Source of the DNA: Mycobacterium sp. MBM
GTDB taxonomy: Bacteria > Actinomycetota > Actinomycetes > Mycobacteriales > Mycobacteriaceae
DNA: 64,000 nt
Direction: 5' to 3'
Assembly: GCA_021648845.1 (NCBI GenBank)
Contig: JAKJHY010000016.1
Location: 1-64,000, forward strand
Of the stretch, positions 17,831-25,185 are shown one piece after another. Numbering within the stretch: the first letter of the stretch is position 1; every line of letters begins with the position of its first letter. The translations under genes and the position numbers were made by a program. Under the pieces are notes generated by a model. That model saw only the letters and a program-made list of their open reading frames with translations. It did no database searches and had not been told where the DNA came from.

Positions 17831-18460
17831 ATGAGTCAGCCGTTCGCCGAAATCAGTGCCGACGAGCACGACAGTCAGCAGGCGCTGCACGGGCCGCTGA
17901 CGGCCGCGGTGCGCAGACTGGTGCAGGCCAGCATCACCACCGGGGCCGACAGCGAGACGATCCGCCGGGCGCAGGTCGCCCTGGACGCTGTCGCCGACAC
18001 CCTGGAGCAGCGGCAGCACGACGGTCCGCGGACCATGCGGCATGCCGACACCGGCCGGCCGGTCACCTGGGCCGATCCGGTGATCGGACTGCGCAACGCG
18101 ATCGCGCCGCCGCTGGTCATCGAACACACCGAAGCAGGCCGCTGCTGGACCGAATTCACCCTGGGCGCGCCCTACGAGGGGCCGCCCGGCCGGGTGCACG
18201 GCGGCATCTGCGCACTGGTGCTCGACCATATGCTCGGCGAGGTGGCCAGCGACGGCCTGCGCATACCGCGGTTCACCGGCACGCTGACGCTGAAGTACCT
18301 GCGCGGCACCCCGCTGGGCCCGTTGCGCGCCGAGGCCTGGGTGGATCGCACCGAGGGCATCAAAGCGTTCGCGCGCGGACAGATCCTGGACGCCGAGGGG
18401 GTCACGGTGGAAGCCGAGGGCATCTTCATCACGCCCGCATGGGCGCGCGAGGCGGTCTGA
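17831..18460 (+). CDS. PaaI/4HBT-type hotdog-fold thioesterase family protein
   Basis: A 209-residue protein whose C-terminal two thirds is a hotdog thioesterase domain. The signature GRVHGGICALVLDHMLGEVA, which supplies the long central helix and the catalytic-site HGG, is at about residues 119-138. The family hydrolyses acyl-CoA thioesters. Roughly 90 N-terminal residues are helical and charged, a pattern seen in several mycobacterial members. The gene is divergent from the M4 peptidase and is followed by the convergent DoxX genes. The acyl substrate is not predictable from sequence. ATG 17831 has no ribosome binding site, so the transcript may be leaderless. Confidence 0.75.
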   Translation: MSQPFAEISADEHDSQQALHGPLTAAVRRLVQASITTGADSETIRRAQVALDAVADTLEQRQHDGPRTMRHADTGRPVTWADPVIGLRNAIAPPLVIEHTEAGRCWTEFTLGAPYEGPPGRVHGGICALVLDHMLGEVASDGLRIPRFTGTLTLKYLRGTPLGPLRAEAWVDRTEGIKAFARGQILDAEGVTVEAEGIFITPAWAREAV

Positions 18461-18480
18461 CTCTTGCGCCGGAGCGCTGG

Positions 18481-18897
18481 TTAGGACTTGCGCCGGAGCG
18501 CGGTGTCCAGGGCGATCGAGCCGCCACCGAGGAACACCAGCAGCAGGAATCCGAAGCAGAACAGCACGGCCGGTTCGCCGCCGTTGTCGATGGGCCAGAA
18601 CGCCTTCGGCAGATGCGCGCTGAAATACGCATAGGCCATCTCGCCGGAGGCGATGAACGCGGCGATGCGGGTGAACAGGCCGGTCAGGATCAACAGCCCG
18701 AGTACCAGCTCGAGGACGCCGGCGTACCAGTACGGCCAGGTGCCCATGGGGACCGTGCCGCTCGGCATTGCGGAGGGGAACCCGAGCAGCTTCTGGGTGC
18801 CGTGCAGGGTGAACAGCAGTCCGAACACGATCCGAACGATCGAGAGGACGACGGGCGCAAACTGCGACAGCTTGGTGTCGATCGTGGGCGAGGCCAT
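18481..18897 (-). CDS. DoxX family membrane protein (copy 1)
   Basis: A 138-residue integral membrane protein with four predicted helices (about residues 13-33, 55-75, 78-98 and 109-128). It has the DoxX pattern RIVFGLLFTLHGTQKLLGF followed by WYAGVLELVLGLLILTGLFTR. DoxX-type proteins are small membrane subunits linked in different bacteria to thiosulfate:quinone oxidation or, in mycobacteria, to an oxidoreductase complex handling radical stress; the role here is unproven. The next upstream gene on the same strand is a close paralogue, so this is a tandem pair. A TATTAT -10 lies 6 bases before the start. Confidence 0.85.
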   Translation of the reverse strand: MASPTIDTKLSQFAPVVLSIVRIVFGLLFTLHGTQKLLGFPSAMPSGTVPMGTWPYWYAGVLELVLGLLILTGLFTRIAAFIASGEMAYAYFSAHLPKAFWPIDNGGEPAVLFCFGFLLLVFLGGGSIALDTALRRKS

Positions 18898-18903
18898 GCC
18901 GTC

Positions 18904-18909
18904 ATAATA
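18904..18909 (-). promoter_or_regulatory. Leaderless-type -10 (TATTAT) of DoxX copy 1
   Basis: On the minus strand TATTAT, close to the TATAAT consensus, ends 6 bases before ATG 18897. It implies that copy 1 has its own promoter rather than depending on copy 2. Confidence 0.5.
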
Positions 18910-18929
18910 GGACCGCGGTCCGCTTATTG

Positions 18930-19355
18930 CTAGTTTGCGGGGGTCCGAGTGCGCAACCGGTCCAGTGAGTACGGCCCGGGCCCGGTGAAGACCAGCAGGA
19001 AGAACGCAAAGCAGAACGCGATCGCGTCGAGTCCACCGTTGCCGCCGTACTCCGGCGGCGCGATCGGCCACAGCGCCATCGGCTGATGCTGCCAGAAATA
19101 GGCTACGGCCATCGCGCCGGAAGCGACGAACGCCGCTGCGCGGGTGAACAATCCGACCATGATCAGCAGACCGGCGACCAGCTCGATCACACCCGCATAC
19201 CAGGCCGGCCAGGAGCCCACCGGAATGGACATGGTCAGCGGCCAGTCGACGATCTTCGAGGTGCCGAACAGGGTGAACAGGAACCCGAACACGATCCGGA
19301 ACAGGCTGAGCACGGCCGGTGCCCACGCGTCCAGGCGGGCGGACAGGTTGATCAT
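18930..19355 (-). CDS. DoxX family membrane protein (copy 2)
   Basis: A 141-residue paralogue of the next gene, with the same four-helix DoxX layout (RIVFGFLFTLFGTSKIVDW, then WYAGVIELVAGLLIMVGLFTR). The two share most hydrophobic positions but differ in the extramembrane loops, so they are diverged duplicates rather than a recent copy. The start is at ATG 19355; upstream in-frame codons would add an implausible Arg-rich leader. It lies downstream of glnA1 on the same strand with a 169-base gap containing a hairpin, so co-transcription with glnA1 is unlikely. Confidence 0.85.
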   Translation of the reverse strand: MINLSARLDAWAPAVLSLFRIVFGFLFTLFGTSKIVDWPLTMSIPVGSWPAWYAGVIELVAGLLIMVGLFTRAAAFVASGAMAVAYFWQHQPMALWPIAPPEYGGNGGLDAIAFCFAFFLLVFTGPGPYSLDRLRTRTPAN

Positions 19356-19363
19356 GTCTTTGC

Positions 19364-19369
19364 ACCCTA
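19364..19369 (-). promoter_or_regulatory. Near-leaderless -10 (TAGGGT) of DoxX copy 2
   Basis: TAGGGT on the minus strand ends 8 bases before ATG 19355. Confidence 0.35.
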
Positions 19370-19439
19370 CCCACAGAAGGCGACACGGTGCTGCGTCTCC
19401 GCGGGGCCGGGTCGACCGCGGCGCGGGGCGCAGACGAAA

Positions 19440-19481
19440 CCACCCGCCCCACAATCGGCTGGCCGATCGCGGCGCGGGTGG
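19440..19481 (-). terminator. GC-rich hairpin downstream of glnA1
   Basis: CCACCCGC at 19440-19447 pairs with GCGGGTGG at 19474-19481, and an inner ATCGGC/GCCGAT pair (19454-19459 and 19462-19467) closes on two bases. It lies about 45-85 bases past the glnA1 stop and ahead of the DoxX promoter. There is no U-tract, as is common for mycobacterial terminators. Confidence 0.4.
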
Positions 19482-19524
19482 CGTCGTCTGGTGCAGACCC
19501 CCTACGGGTTACACGTCGTAATGG

Positions 19525-20961
19525 TTAGACGTCGTAGTACAGGCTGAACTCGTACGGGTGCGGGCGGATCTGCACGGGCATGATCTCGTTCTCCCGCTTG
19601 TAGGAGATCCAGGTCTCGATCAGGTCCTCGGTGAACACGCCACCCTCGGTGAGGTATTCGTGATCCTCCTCGAGCTTGTCGATGACCGCGGCCAGCGAGG
19701 TCGGGGCCTGCGGGATGTTGGCGGCCTCGTCCGGCGGCAGCTCGTAGAGGTCCTTGTCGACCGGGGCGAGCGGCTCGATCTTCTTCTTGATGCCGTCGAT
19801 ACCGGCCATCAACATCGCCGCGAACGCCAGGTACGGGTTACCCGAGCTGTCCGGGCAACGGAACTCGAGGCGCTTGGCCTTCGGGTTGTTGCCGGTGATC
19901 GGGATGCGGACACAGGCCGAGCGGTTGCGCTGGCTGTACACCAGGTTGATCGGGGCCTCGTAGCCCGGCACCAGGCGCTTGTAGGAGTTCACCGTCGGGT
20001 TGGTGAACGCCAGCAGCGACGGAGCGTGGTGCAGGATGCCGCCGATGTAGTGGCGTGCCATATCGGACAGGCCGGCATAGCCCGCCTCGTCGTGGAACAG
20101 CGGCTTGCCGTCCTTCCACAACGACTGATGGGCGTGCATACCGGAACCGTTGTCACCGAACAGCGGCTTCGGCATGAAGGTGACGGTCTTGCCGTTCTTC
20201 CATGCGGTGTTCTTGATGATGTACTTGAACAGCAGCACATCATCGGCCGCGGCCAGCAGCGTGTCGAACTTGTAGTTGATCTCGGCCTGGCCGGCGGTGC
20301 CGACCTCGTGGTGGCCGCGCTCCAGGACGAACCCGGCGTTCTGCAGATTGGTGGCCATCTCGTCGCGCAGGTCGACGTAGTGGTCATACGGCGCGACCGG
20401 GAAGTAGCCACCCTTGGGGCGGACCTTGTATCCGCGGTTAGGGGAGCCGTCGGCCTCGTAGGGCTCGCCGCTGTTCCACCAGCCCGACTCGGAATCGACC
20501 TCGTAGAAGGTGCCGTTGATCTTCGAGTCGAAGCTCACCGAGTCGAAGATGTAGAACTCGGCCTCGGCGCCGAAGTAGCAGGTATCGGCGATACCGGTGC
20601 TGATCAGGTAGTTCTCCGCCTTGCGGGCGACGTTACGCGGGTCGCGGGAGTACGCCTCGCGGGTGAAGGGGTCGTGCACGAAGAAGTTCAGGTTTAGCGT
20701 CTTGGCGGCGCGGAACGGATCGATGCGCGCCGTGTTGGGATCGGGCAGCAGCATCATGTCGGACTCGTGGATCGACTGGAAGCCGCGCACCGAGGAGCCG
20801 TCGAAGGCCAGCCCGTCCTCGAACACGCTCTCGTCGAATGCCGCTGCCGGGATCGAGAAGTGCTGGACGACACCGGGCAGATCGCAGAACCGGATGTCGA
20901 CGTACTCGACATTCTCGTCCTTGATCAGCTTGAAGATGTCATCGGAGGTCTTTTCTGCCAC
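19525..20961 (-). CDS. glnA1: Type I glutamine synthetase GlnA1
   Basis: The main ammonium-assimilating glutamine synthetase. The start is GTG 20961: AAGGAGAA lies seven bases upstream, and the product is then 478 residues beginning with AEKTSDDIFKLIKDENVEYV after the initiator, the same length as M. tuberculosis GlnA1. Signatures present: FDGSSVRGFQSIHESDM, FGAEAEFYIFD, GSGMHAHQSLW and NRSACVRIP. The adenylylation target Tyr406 in DKDLYELPP is conserved, so the GlnE encoded nearby can regulate it. In pathogenic mycobacteria the enzyme is also exported in quantity. A GlnR-like box and a TAGCGT -10 lie in the divergent promoter region. A partial duplication of the last codons follows the stop. 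Confidence 0.97.
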   Translation of the reverse strand: MAEKTSDDIFKLIKDENVEYVDIRFCDLPGVVQHFSIPAAAFDESVFEDGLAFDGSSVRGFQSIHESDMMLLPDPNTARIDPFRAAKTLNLNFFVHDPFTREAYSRDPRNVARKAENYLISTGIADTCYFGAEAEFYIFDSVSFDSKINGTFYEVDSESGWWNSGEPYEADGSPNRGYKVRPKGGYFPVAPYDHYVDLRDEMATNLQNAGFVLERGHHEVGTAGQAEINYKFDTLLAAADDVLLFKYIIKNTAWKNGKTVTFMPKPLFGDNGSGMHAHQSLWKDGKPLFHDEAGYAGLSDMARHYIGGILHHAPSLLAFTNPTVNSYKRLVPGYEAPINLVYSQRNRSACVRIPITGNNPKAKRLEFRCPDSSGNPYLAFAAMLMAGIDGIKKKIEPLAPVDKDLYELPPDEAANIPQAPTSLAAVIDKLEEDHEYLTEGGVFTEDLIETWISYKRENEIMPVQIRPHPYEFSLYYDV

Positions 20962-20995
20962 TACAAGTTCTCCTTTTCTGGTGACCCGCGCGTTG

Positions 20996-21001
20996 ACGCT
21001 A
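20996..21001 (-). promoter_or_regulatory. Probable -10 of glnA1 (TAGCGT)
   Basis: On the minus strand TAGCGT lies 34 bases before the start codon. A TTGACG at 21022-21027 stands 20 bases upstream of it, a long spacer for a -35, so activator help is plausible. Confidence 0.35.
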
Positions 21002-21033
21002 TGGACACGATGTTGCACGGTCGTCAACCATAT

Positions 21034-21049
21034 GTTGCGTCGAAGTTAC
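21034..21049 (-). promoter_or_regulatory. Candidate GlnR box upstream of glnA1
   Basis: Read on the minus strand it is GTAAC, six bases, GCAAC, close to the GlnR pair GTNAC-N6-GNAAC. It sits six bases upstream of the TTGACG at 21022-21027, a position suited to an activator. The overlapping palindrome TTGCGT-N7-ACGCAA (21035-21053) is an alternative reading. Confidence 0.4.
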
Positions 21050-21074
21050 GCAATGCCACTTCAGAAGCCCGCCC

Positions 21075-21080
21075 TATGCT
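21075..21080 (+). promoter_or_regulatory. Leaderless-type -10 (TATGCT) of the RDD gene
   Basis: TATGCT ends 7 bases before ATG 21088. It overlaps the alternative ATG at 21076, which argues for 21088 as the real start. Confidence 0.45.
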
Positions 21081-21087
21081 GGTCGGC

Positions 21088-21555
21088 ATGGCCCGCGAGA
21101 TCTCGTCCTGGTTATCCGGACCGGAACCCACCAGCTCGGGTAACGCCGGCGACGAGTACCCCGGGCACCGGTTGGGGCTGCCCCGGCAGGGGTCGGGCTC
21201 GATCGCCGGTTTCGGGCGCCGCACGGCTGCGCTGTTGGTGGACTGGTTGATCGCCTACGGGCTGGCCGCACTCGCGATGAGTCTGGGCTGGCTCGCGCTG
21301 CCGGCGTTGTCGACTGCGGTGCTGGTGATCTGGCTGCTACTGGGGGCGGCCGCGGTGCGGTTGTTCGGTTTCACACCCGGTCAGGTTGCGCTCGGGTTGA
21401 CGGTGGTGTCCGTGGACAACCGCCGCCACATCGGCATCGGTCGGGCGCTGGCCCGCGGGGTGCTGGTGGCGCTGGTGATCCCGGCACTGTTCACCGACAG
21501 CGACCATCGCAGCCTGTCCGACCTGGCCACCAAGACCGCCGTGGTGCGGCGCTGA
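21088..21555 (+). CDS. RDD family membrane protein
   Basis: A 155-residue membrane protein divergent from glnA1. After a polar N-terminus it has the RDD signature: GFGRRTAALLVDWLIAYGL with the Arg-Asp pair in and before the first helix, a second hydrophobic stretch (LGWLALPALSTAVLVIWLLL), and a third helix near ARGVLVALVIPALF followed by a conserved LSDLATKTAVV tail. RDD proteins are small multi-pass proteins of mostly unknown function; some act in ion transport. It equals Rv2219A in remembered synteny. Its stop lies 4 bases before that of the convergent amidohydrolase gene. Confidence 0.85.
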   Translation: MAREISSWLSGPEPTSSGNAGDEYPGHRLGLPRQGSGSIAGFGRRTAALLVDWLIAYGLAALAMSLGWLALPALSTAVLVIWLLLGAAAVRLFGFTPGQVALGLTVVSVDNRRHIGIGRALARGVLVALVIPALFTDSDHRSLSDLATKTAVVRR

Positions 21556-21559
21556 ACGG

Positions 21560-23383
21560 TCACCGCTCGTGCCGGACCCGGCCGTCCATCATCGTCATCG
21601 TGACGGCCGCCCGATGGATATCGTGCGGGTCGACCTCCAAGATGTTGCGGTCCAGCACGATCAGATCGGCGCGCTTGCCCGGCTCCAACGAGCCCACCAG
21701 CGCGTCCATCCGCATCTGATAGGCCGCTCCCATGGTGTTGGCGTGCACGGCCTCGGCGACCGTCAGCGTCTGATCGGCCGGAGCCAACACCGCGGCGTCC
21801 GGCTGCCCGATCAGTTGCCGGGTGACACCGATCTGGATGGCATCCAATGGCTTGTAGGTCGAGAAATAGCCCGCCGCAGGCCAATCCGTACCCAGCGAGA
21901 TCCGTCCGCCGGTCGCCAGCACATCCCGGGTCCGGTAGAACAGCTCCTGTCGCGGCCGGCCGTAGCGTGCAGCCATGTTCGTCACGGTGTCCGGGTCGGC
22001 CGAGATCCAGTTCGCCGAGAACTGCGCGATGACGCCGAGTTCGCCGAAGCGTGCGCTGTCGGGATCTTGCACGTAGACCAGGTGTGCGATGGTATGCCTG
22101 CGGTCGCGCGGTGGGTTGGCCGAGATGGCGGCCTCGATGGCGTCCAACGCGGTGCGGGCGGTGCGCTCGCCGCACGCGTGCACGTGCACGTCGAACCCGG
22201 CGGCATCGACCGCCCCGATCAGCTGATGCCACTGCGCCTCGGTGAACGGCGACCCGCCGATCGAATCCGGTTTGTCCGCATAAGGTTCCAGCAGCCAGGC
22301 GGTGTAGCCCTCCTGGGTCCCGTCGCCGATGATCTTCACCGCGCCGACCTGGACCAGATCGGTGGACACGCGGCTGCGGATCTCGGTGAACCGCGCCACC
22401 GCGTCATCGACCGGCGGGGCCTTCACCGAGTACGAGGCCAACACCCGGAACGGCAGCGCGCCCCGTTTCTCCACATCGGTGTACAGCGCGATCAACGCAC
22501 CCTGGTCATCGCCGATCGGTGGCACGCCGGCGTCGAAGACCGTCGTGATGCCGGCCTCGGAGGCCTTCGGCAGCCAACTTTCCAACAAGCTGCCCATGGT
22601 CTCCGGTGAGATGGGTTCGATGGCGTCGACGAGGCCGAGCACCGCGTTGACCTCCAGTACGTAGCCGGTCGGCTCCCCGTTCTGGTCGCGCACGTAATAA
22701 CTGAACCCGGGGATCGGGTCCTCGGTGTCCCGGGTGACGCCGGCCGCCTCCAGCGCCTTGCTGTTGGCCCACAGGCTGTGTCCGTCGATGGCAAAGAAGA
22801 ATCCCGGGCGGTCCGGGAGTACCCGGTCCAGGTCGGCGCGCGTCGGGCCGTCGGGGCCGAACATATCCACCCGCCAACCGAACCCGCGCACCGGCCCGGT
22901 GGGGTGATCCGCCGCGTAGCGCTCGATCGCGGCGAGCGCGTCGGCACCCGTCGGCACCTGCAGGTCCACCCCGGAGGTGAGAAACGCGCCGAGGAAGGGA
23001 TGGATATGTCCCTCGACGAACCCAGGCATCAGCAGCTTGCCGCCCAGGTCGATCACCCGGGTCTGCGGCCCGGCCAGCGCCATGGCACCGGCTTCGTCGC
23101 CGACATAGGAGATGGTGTTGCCGGTGACGGCCAGGCCCGCCGCCCACGGGTTCGACCCGGTGACGGTGTAGATCGGCCCGTTGTGGAACACGAAGTCCGC
23201 GTCCGGGCCCACACCGGGCGCCGAGGTGGCGGTGGGCGCGGGCGCCGAGCCGTCGGCGCAGGCCGCGACCGTCCCGACCGCTGTCGCGGCCAGCGCCATG
23301 GTGGCGGCGCGGAGCACCGTGCGCCGGTTCGACGTCGGATTCAGCGCGGCGAAGTGCGGTGCCCAGTCACATGCGGTGCACAT
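21560..23383 (-). CDS. Exported amidohydrolase family 3 (YtcJ-like) lipoprotein
   Basis: A 607-residue metal-dependent amidohydrolase. The metal-binding set is visible: GHIHPF near the N-terminal end of the barrel, VKIIGDG, HVHACGERT, HTIAHLV and SLGTDWPAAG. It ends with the composite-sheet segment GKRADLIVLDRN. Sequences of this YtcJ/NfdA type hydrolyse N-substituted formamides or other amides; the substrate here is unknown. The N-terminus has a twin-arginine signal (SNRRTVLRAA) followed by the lipobox VAAC, so it should be folded in the cytoplasm, exported by Tat and lipid-anchored. A CxxC (MCTAC) precedes the signal. It is absent from the remembered Rv2219A-Rv2219 junction. A perfect palindrome lies just upstream of the start. 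Confidence 0.85.
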   Translation of the reverse strand: MCTACDWAPHFAALNPTSNRRTVLRAATMALAATAVGTVAACADGSAPAPTATSAPGVGPDADFVFHNGPIYTVTGSNPWAAGLAVTGNTISYVGDEAGAMALAGPQTRVIDLGGKLLMPGFVEGHIHPFLGAFLTSGVDLQVPTGADALAAIERYAADHPTGPVRGFGWRVDMFGPDGPTRADLDRVLPDRPGFFFAIDGHSLWANSKALEAAGVTRDTEDPIPGFSYYVRDQNGEPTGYVLEVNAVLGLVDAIEPISPETMGSLLESWLPKASEAGITTVFDAGVPPIGDDQGALIALYTDVEKRGALPFRVLASYSVKAPPVDDAVARFTEIRSRVSTDLVQVGAVKIIGDGTQEGYTAWLLEPYADKPDSIGGSPFTEAQWHQLIGAVDAAGFDVHVHACGERTARTALDAIEAAISANPPRDRRHTIAHLVYVQDPDSARFGELGVIAQFSANWISADPDTVTNMAARYGRPRQELFYRTRDVLATGGRISLGTDWPAAGYFSTYKPLDAIQIGVTRQLIGQPDAAVLAPADQTLTVAEAVHANTMGAAYQMRMDALVGSLEPGKRADLIVLDRNILEVDPHDIHRAAVTMTMMDGRVRHER

Positions 23384-23393
23384 GCACCCGCCC

Positions 23394-23413
23394 AGATGTC
23401 ATGCGGGACATCT
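23394..23413 (-). promoter_or_regulatory. Perfect inverted repeat (AGATGTC-N6-GACATCT) upstream of the amidohydrolase
   Basis: Seven-base arms at 23394-23400 and 23407-23413 are perfectly complementary with a 6-base spacer. The element lies 10 bases upstream of ATG 23383, in the only 64-base gap before the DUF4191 gene. It is either a dimeric repressor operator or an RNA hairpin next to the ribosome binding site. Confidence 0.55.
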
Positions 23414-23447
23414 AAACAGGACTGGACGGGGAATTATGCGGTTGCGA

Positions 23448-24200
23448 CTATTTGCGGCGCACGGTGCGCTGCACGCCGCGCATCTTGGCGTTGGCCGGCA
23501 TCGGCCCCTTCGGCATGGCCGCCGGGCCGACCTTGGATCCCAACGCCACCAGGCGAGACTCCAGCGAATCGATCTGCTTGACGGTGATGTTGGCGGGCAG
23601 CTTGTTCAAATGCCGCTCCAGCTTGGCCAGCGGTACCTCGCCCTCGCCGTTGCCGACCATGATGTCGTAGATCGGAACATCGCCCACCAGCCGCGCGGTG
23701 CGCTTCTTCTCCTGCGCCAGCAGCGGTTTCACCCGAGAGGCGGACCCTTCACCGACGAGCAACACCCCGGGCCGACCGATCACCCGATGCACCGCATCGA
23801 AATGTCCGGTGGCCGCGACACCCGGGGTGACCCGCCATTTGCCGCGCAGATTGTCCAACGCCCAGGCGGCCGCGCCGGTCTGACCCTCGGCCTTCTTGTA
23901 CACCGACTTCTGCGCGCGGCGGCCGAAGATGATGAACGCCACCAAGGCGCCCAGGATGACACCGAGTGGGATCAGCAGATAGGTGGTGAAACCGCCGGCG
24001 ACGATGCCCAGTGCCACCGAGGCCGCGACGATGACGACGAACGCGCCCACCATGTAGGGCAGCAGCCGCTTGTCTTCTTTGCGCTGGATCTGGAATGCCT
24101 GCCAGAGCTGACTGCGGCGCTGCTTGGAGGCCGCCTTGCGGGCTGCCTTCGCCTCGGCCTTGGCCGCCTTGGTCTGGGCGGGGGTACGCGATTTCGCCAT
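23448..24200 (-). CDS. DUF4191 family membrane protein
   Basis: A 250-residue protein of unknown function, the same length as M. tuberculosis Rv2219. The first 45 residues are very rich in Lys, Ala and Arg and begin MAKSRTPAQTKAAKAEAKAA. Two adjacent transmembrane helices follow (about 50-70 and 75-95), then a cytoplasmic domain containing AAWALDNLRGKWRVTPGVA and RPGVLLVGEGSASRVKPLLA. The last 40 residues are basic. The start codon lies 4 bases beyond the lipA stop on the same strand, and a leaderless-type -10 sits over the lipA stop codon. Proximity to lipA is conserved in mycobacteria, but no functional link is known to me. Confidence 0.85.
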   Translation of the reverse strand: MAKSRTPAQTKAAKAEAKAARKAASKQRRSQLWQAFQIQRKEDKRLLPYMVGAFVVIVAASVALGIVAGGFTTYLLIPLGVILGALVAFIIFGRRAQKSVYKKAEGQTGAAAWALDNLRGKWRVTPGVAATGHFDAVHRVIGRPGVLLVGEGSASRVKPLLAQEKKRTARLVGDVPIYDIMVGNGEGEVPLAKLERHLNKLPANITVKQIDSLESRLVALGSKVGPAAMPKGPMPANAKMRGVQRTVRRK

Positions 24201-24204
24201 TGGA

Positions 24205-25185
24205 TCAGGATACGGGTGGTGTGGCGGATGCCCGAACCCGTGCCGCCTGCTCATACAACCGGCCGGCGCGATAGGACGAGCGCACCAGCGGGCCGGCCAG
24301 CACGCCGGCGAAGCCGATGCCCTCGGCGAACGTCGTGAACTCGACGAACTCGTCGGGATGCACCCACCGGTCCACCGGATGATGCCGCGGGGAGGGGCGC
24401 AGATACTGGGTGATGGTGACGATGTCGCAGCCGGCGGAGTGCAGGTCGACCAGCGCGGTGCGCACCTCGTCGGGGGTCTCACCCATGCCCAGGATGAGGT
24501 TGCTCTTGGTGACCAGACCGAAATCGCGGGCCGCGGTGATGACGTCGAGGCTGCGCTGGTAGCGGAACGCCGGGCGGATCCGCTTGAAGATGCGCGGCAC
24601 GGTCTCGACGTTGTGCGCGAACACCTCCGGGCGTGATTCGAAGACCTCTTCGAGCTGTTCGGGGATCGCATTGAAGTCCGGGGCCAGCAGCTCGACACCG
24701 GTGTTCGGGTTGAGCGCGTGGATCTGGCGGACCGTCTCGGCGTACAGCCAGGCGCCACCGTCGGGCAGGTCGTCACGGGCCACACCGGTCACCGTGGAAT
24801 AACGCAGTCCCATCGCCTGCACGCTCTCGGCGACGCGGCGGGGCTCGTCACGGTCGAGTTCGGCGGGCTTACCGGTGTCGATCTGGCAGAAGTCGCAGCG
24901 CCGCGTGCACTGTTCGCCGCCGATGAGGAAGGTGGCCTCGCGGTCCTCCCAGCATTCGTAGATGTTGGGGCAGCCGGCTTCTTCACACACGGTGTGCAGG
25001 CCCTCGCGACGGACAAGCCCCTTGAGTTCGGTGTACTCCGGACCGGTGCGCAGCTTGGTCTTGATCCACGGCGGTTTGCGCTCGATGGGAGTCTCGGCGT
25101 TGCGGACCTCCAACCTCAGCAGTTTTCGGCCCTCTGGCTGTGCCGTTCCCCCGGTCGCTTCGCTTCTGCCCGCCGTAACACTCAC
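24205..25185 (-). CDS. lipA: Lipoyl synthase
   Basis: LipA is a radical-SAM enzyme that inserts two sulfur atoms at C6 and C8 of protein-bound octanoyl groups, completing the lipoyl cofactor of the E2 subunits and GcvH. The 326-residue product has both iron-sulfur sites: the auxiliary cluster cysteines in CEEAGCPNIYEC and the radical-SAM motif CTRRCDFC. It starts at GTG 25185 and overlaps the end of lipB by four bases, so translation is coupled, yet a leaderless-type -10 also lies inside lipB. Downstream is the DUF4191 gene. The lipoyl-bearing E2 protein is encoded about 1.6 kb upstream on the same strand. Confidence 0.97.
   Translation of the reverse strand: MSVTAGRSEATGGTAQPEGRKLLRLEVRNAETPIERKPPWIKTKLRTGPEYTELKGLVRREGLHTVCEEAGCPNIYECWEDREATFLIGGEQCTRRCDFCQIDTGKPAELDRDEPRRVAESVQAMGLRYSTVTGVARDDLPDGGAWLYAETVRQIHALNPNTGVELLAPDFNAIPEQLEEVFESRPEVFAHNVETVPRIFKRIRPAFRYQRSLDVITAARDFGLVTKSNLILGMGETPDEVRTALVDLHSAGCDIVTITQYLRPSPRHHPVDRWVHPDEFVEFTTFAEGIGFAGVLAGPLVRSSYRAGRLYEQAARVRASATPPVS
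24207..24212 (-). promoter_or_regulatory. Leaderless-type -10 (TATCCT) of the DUF4191 gene
   Basis: TATCCT on the minus strand ends 6 bases before ATG 24200 and overlaps the lipA stop codon. Confidence 0.4.
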
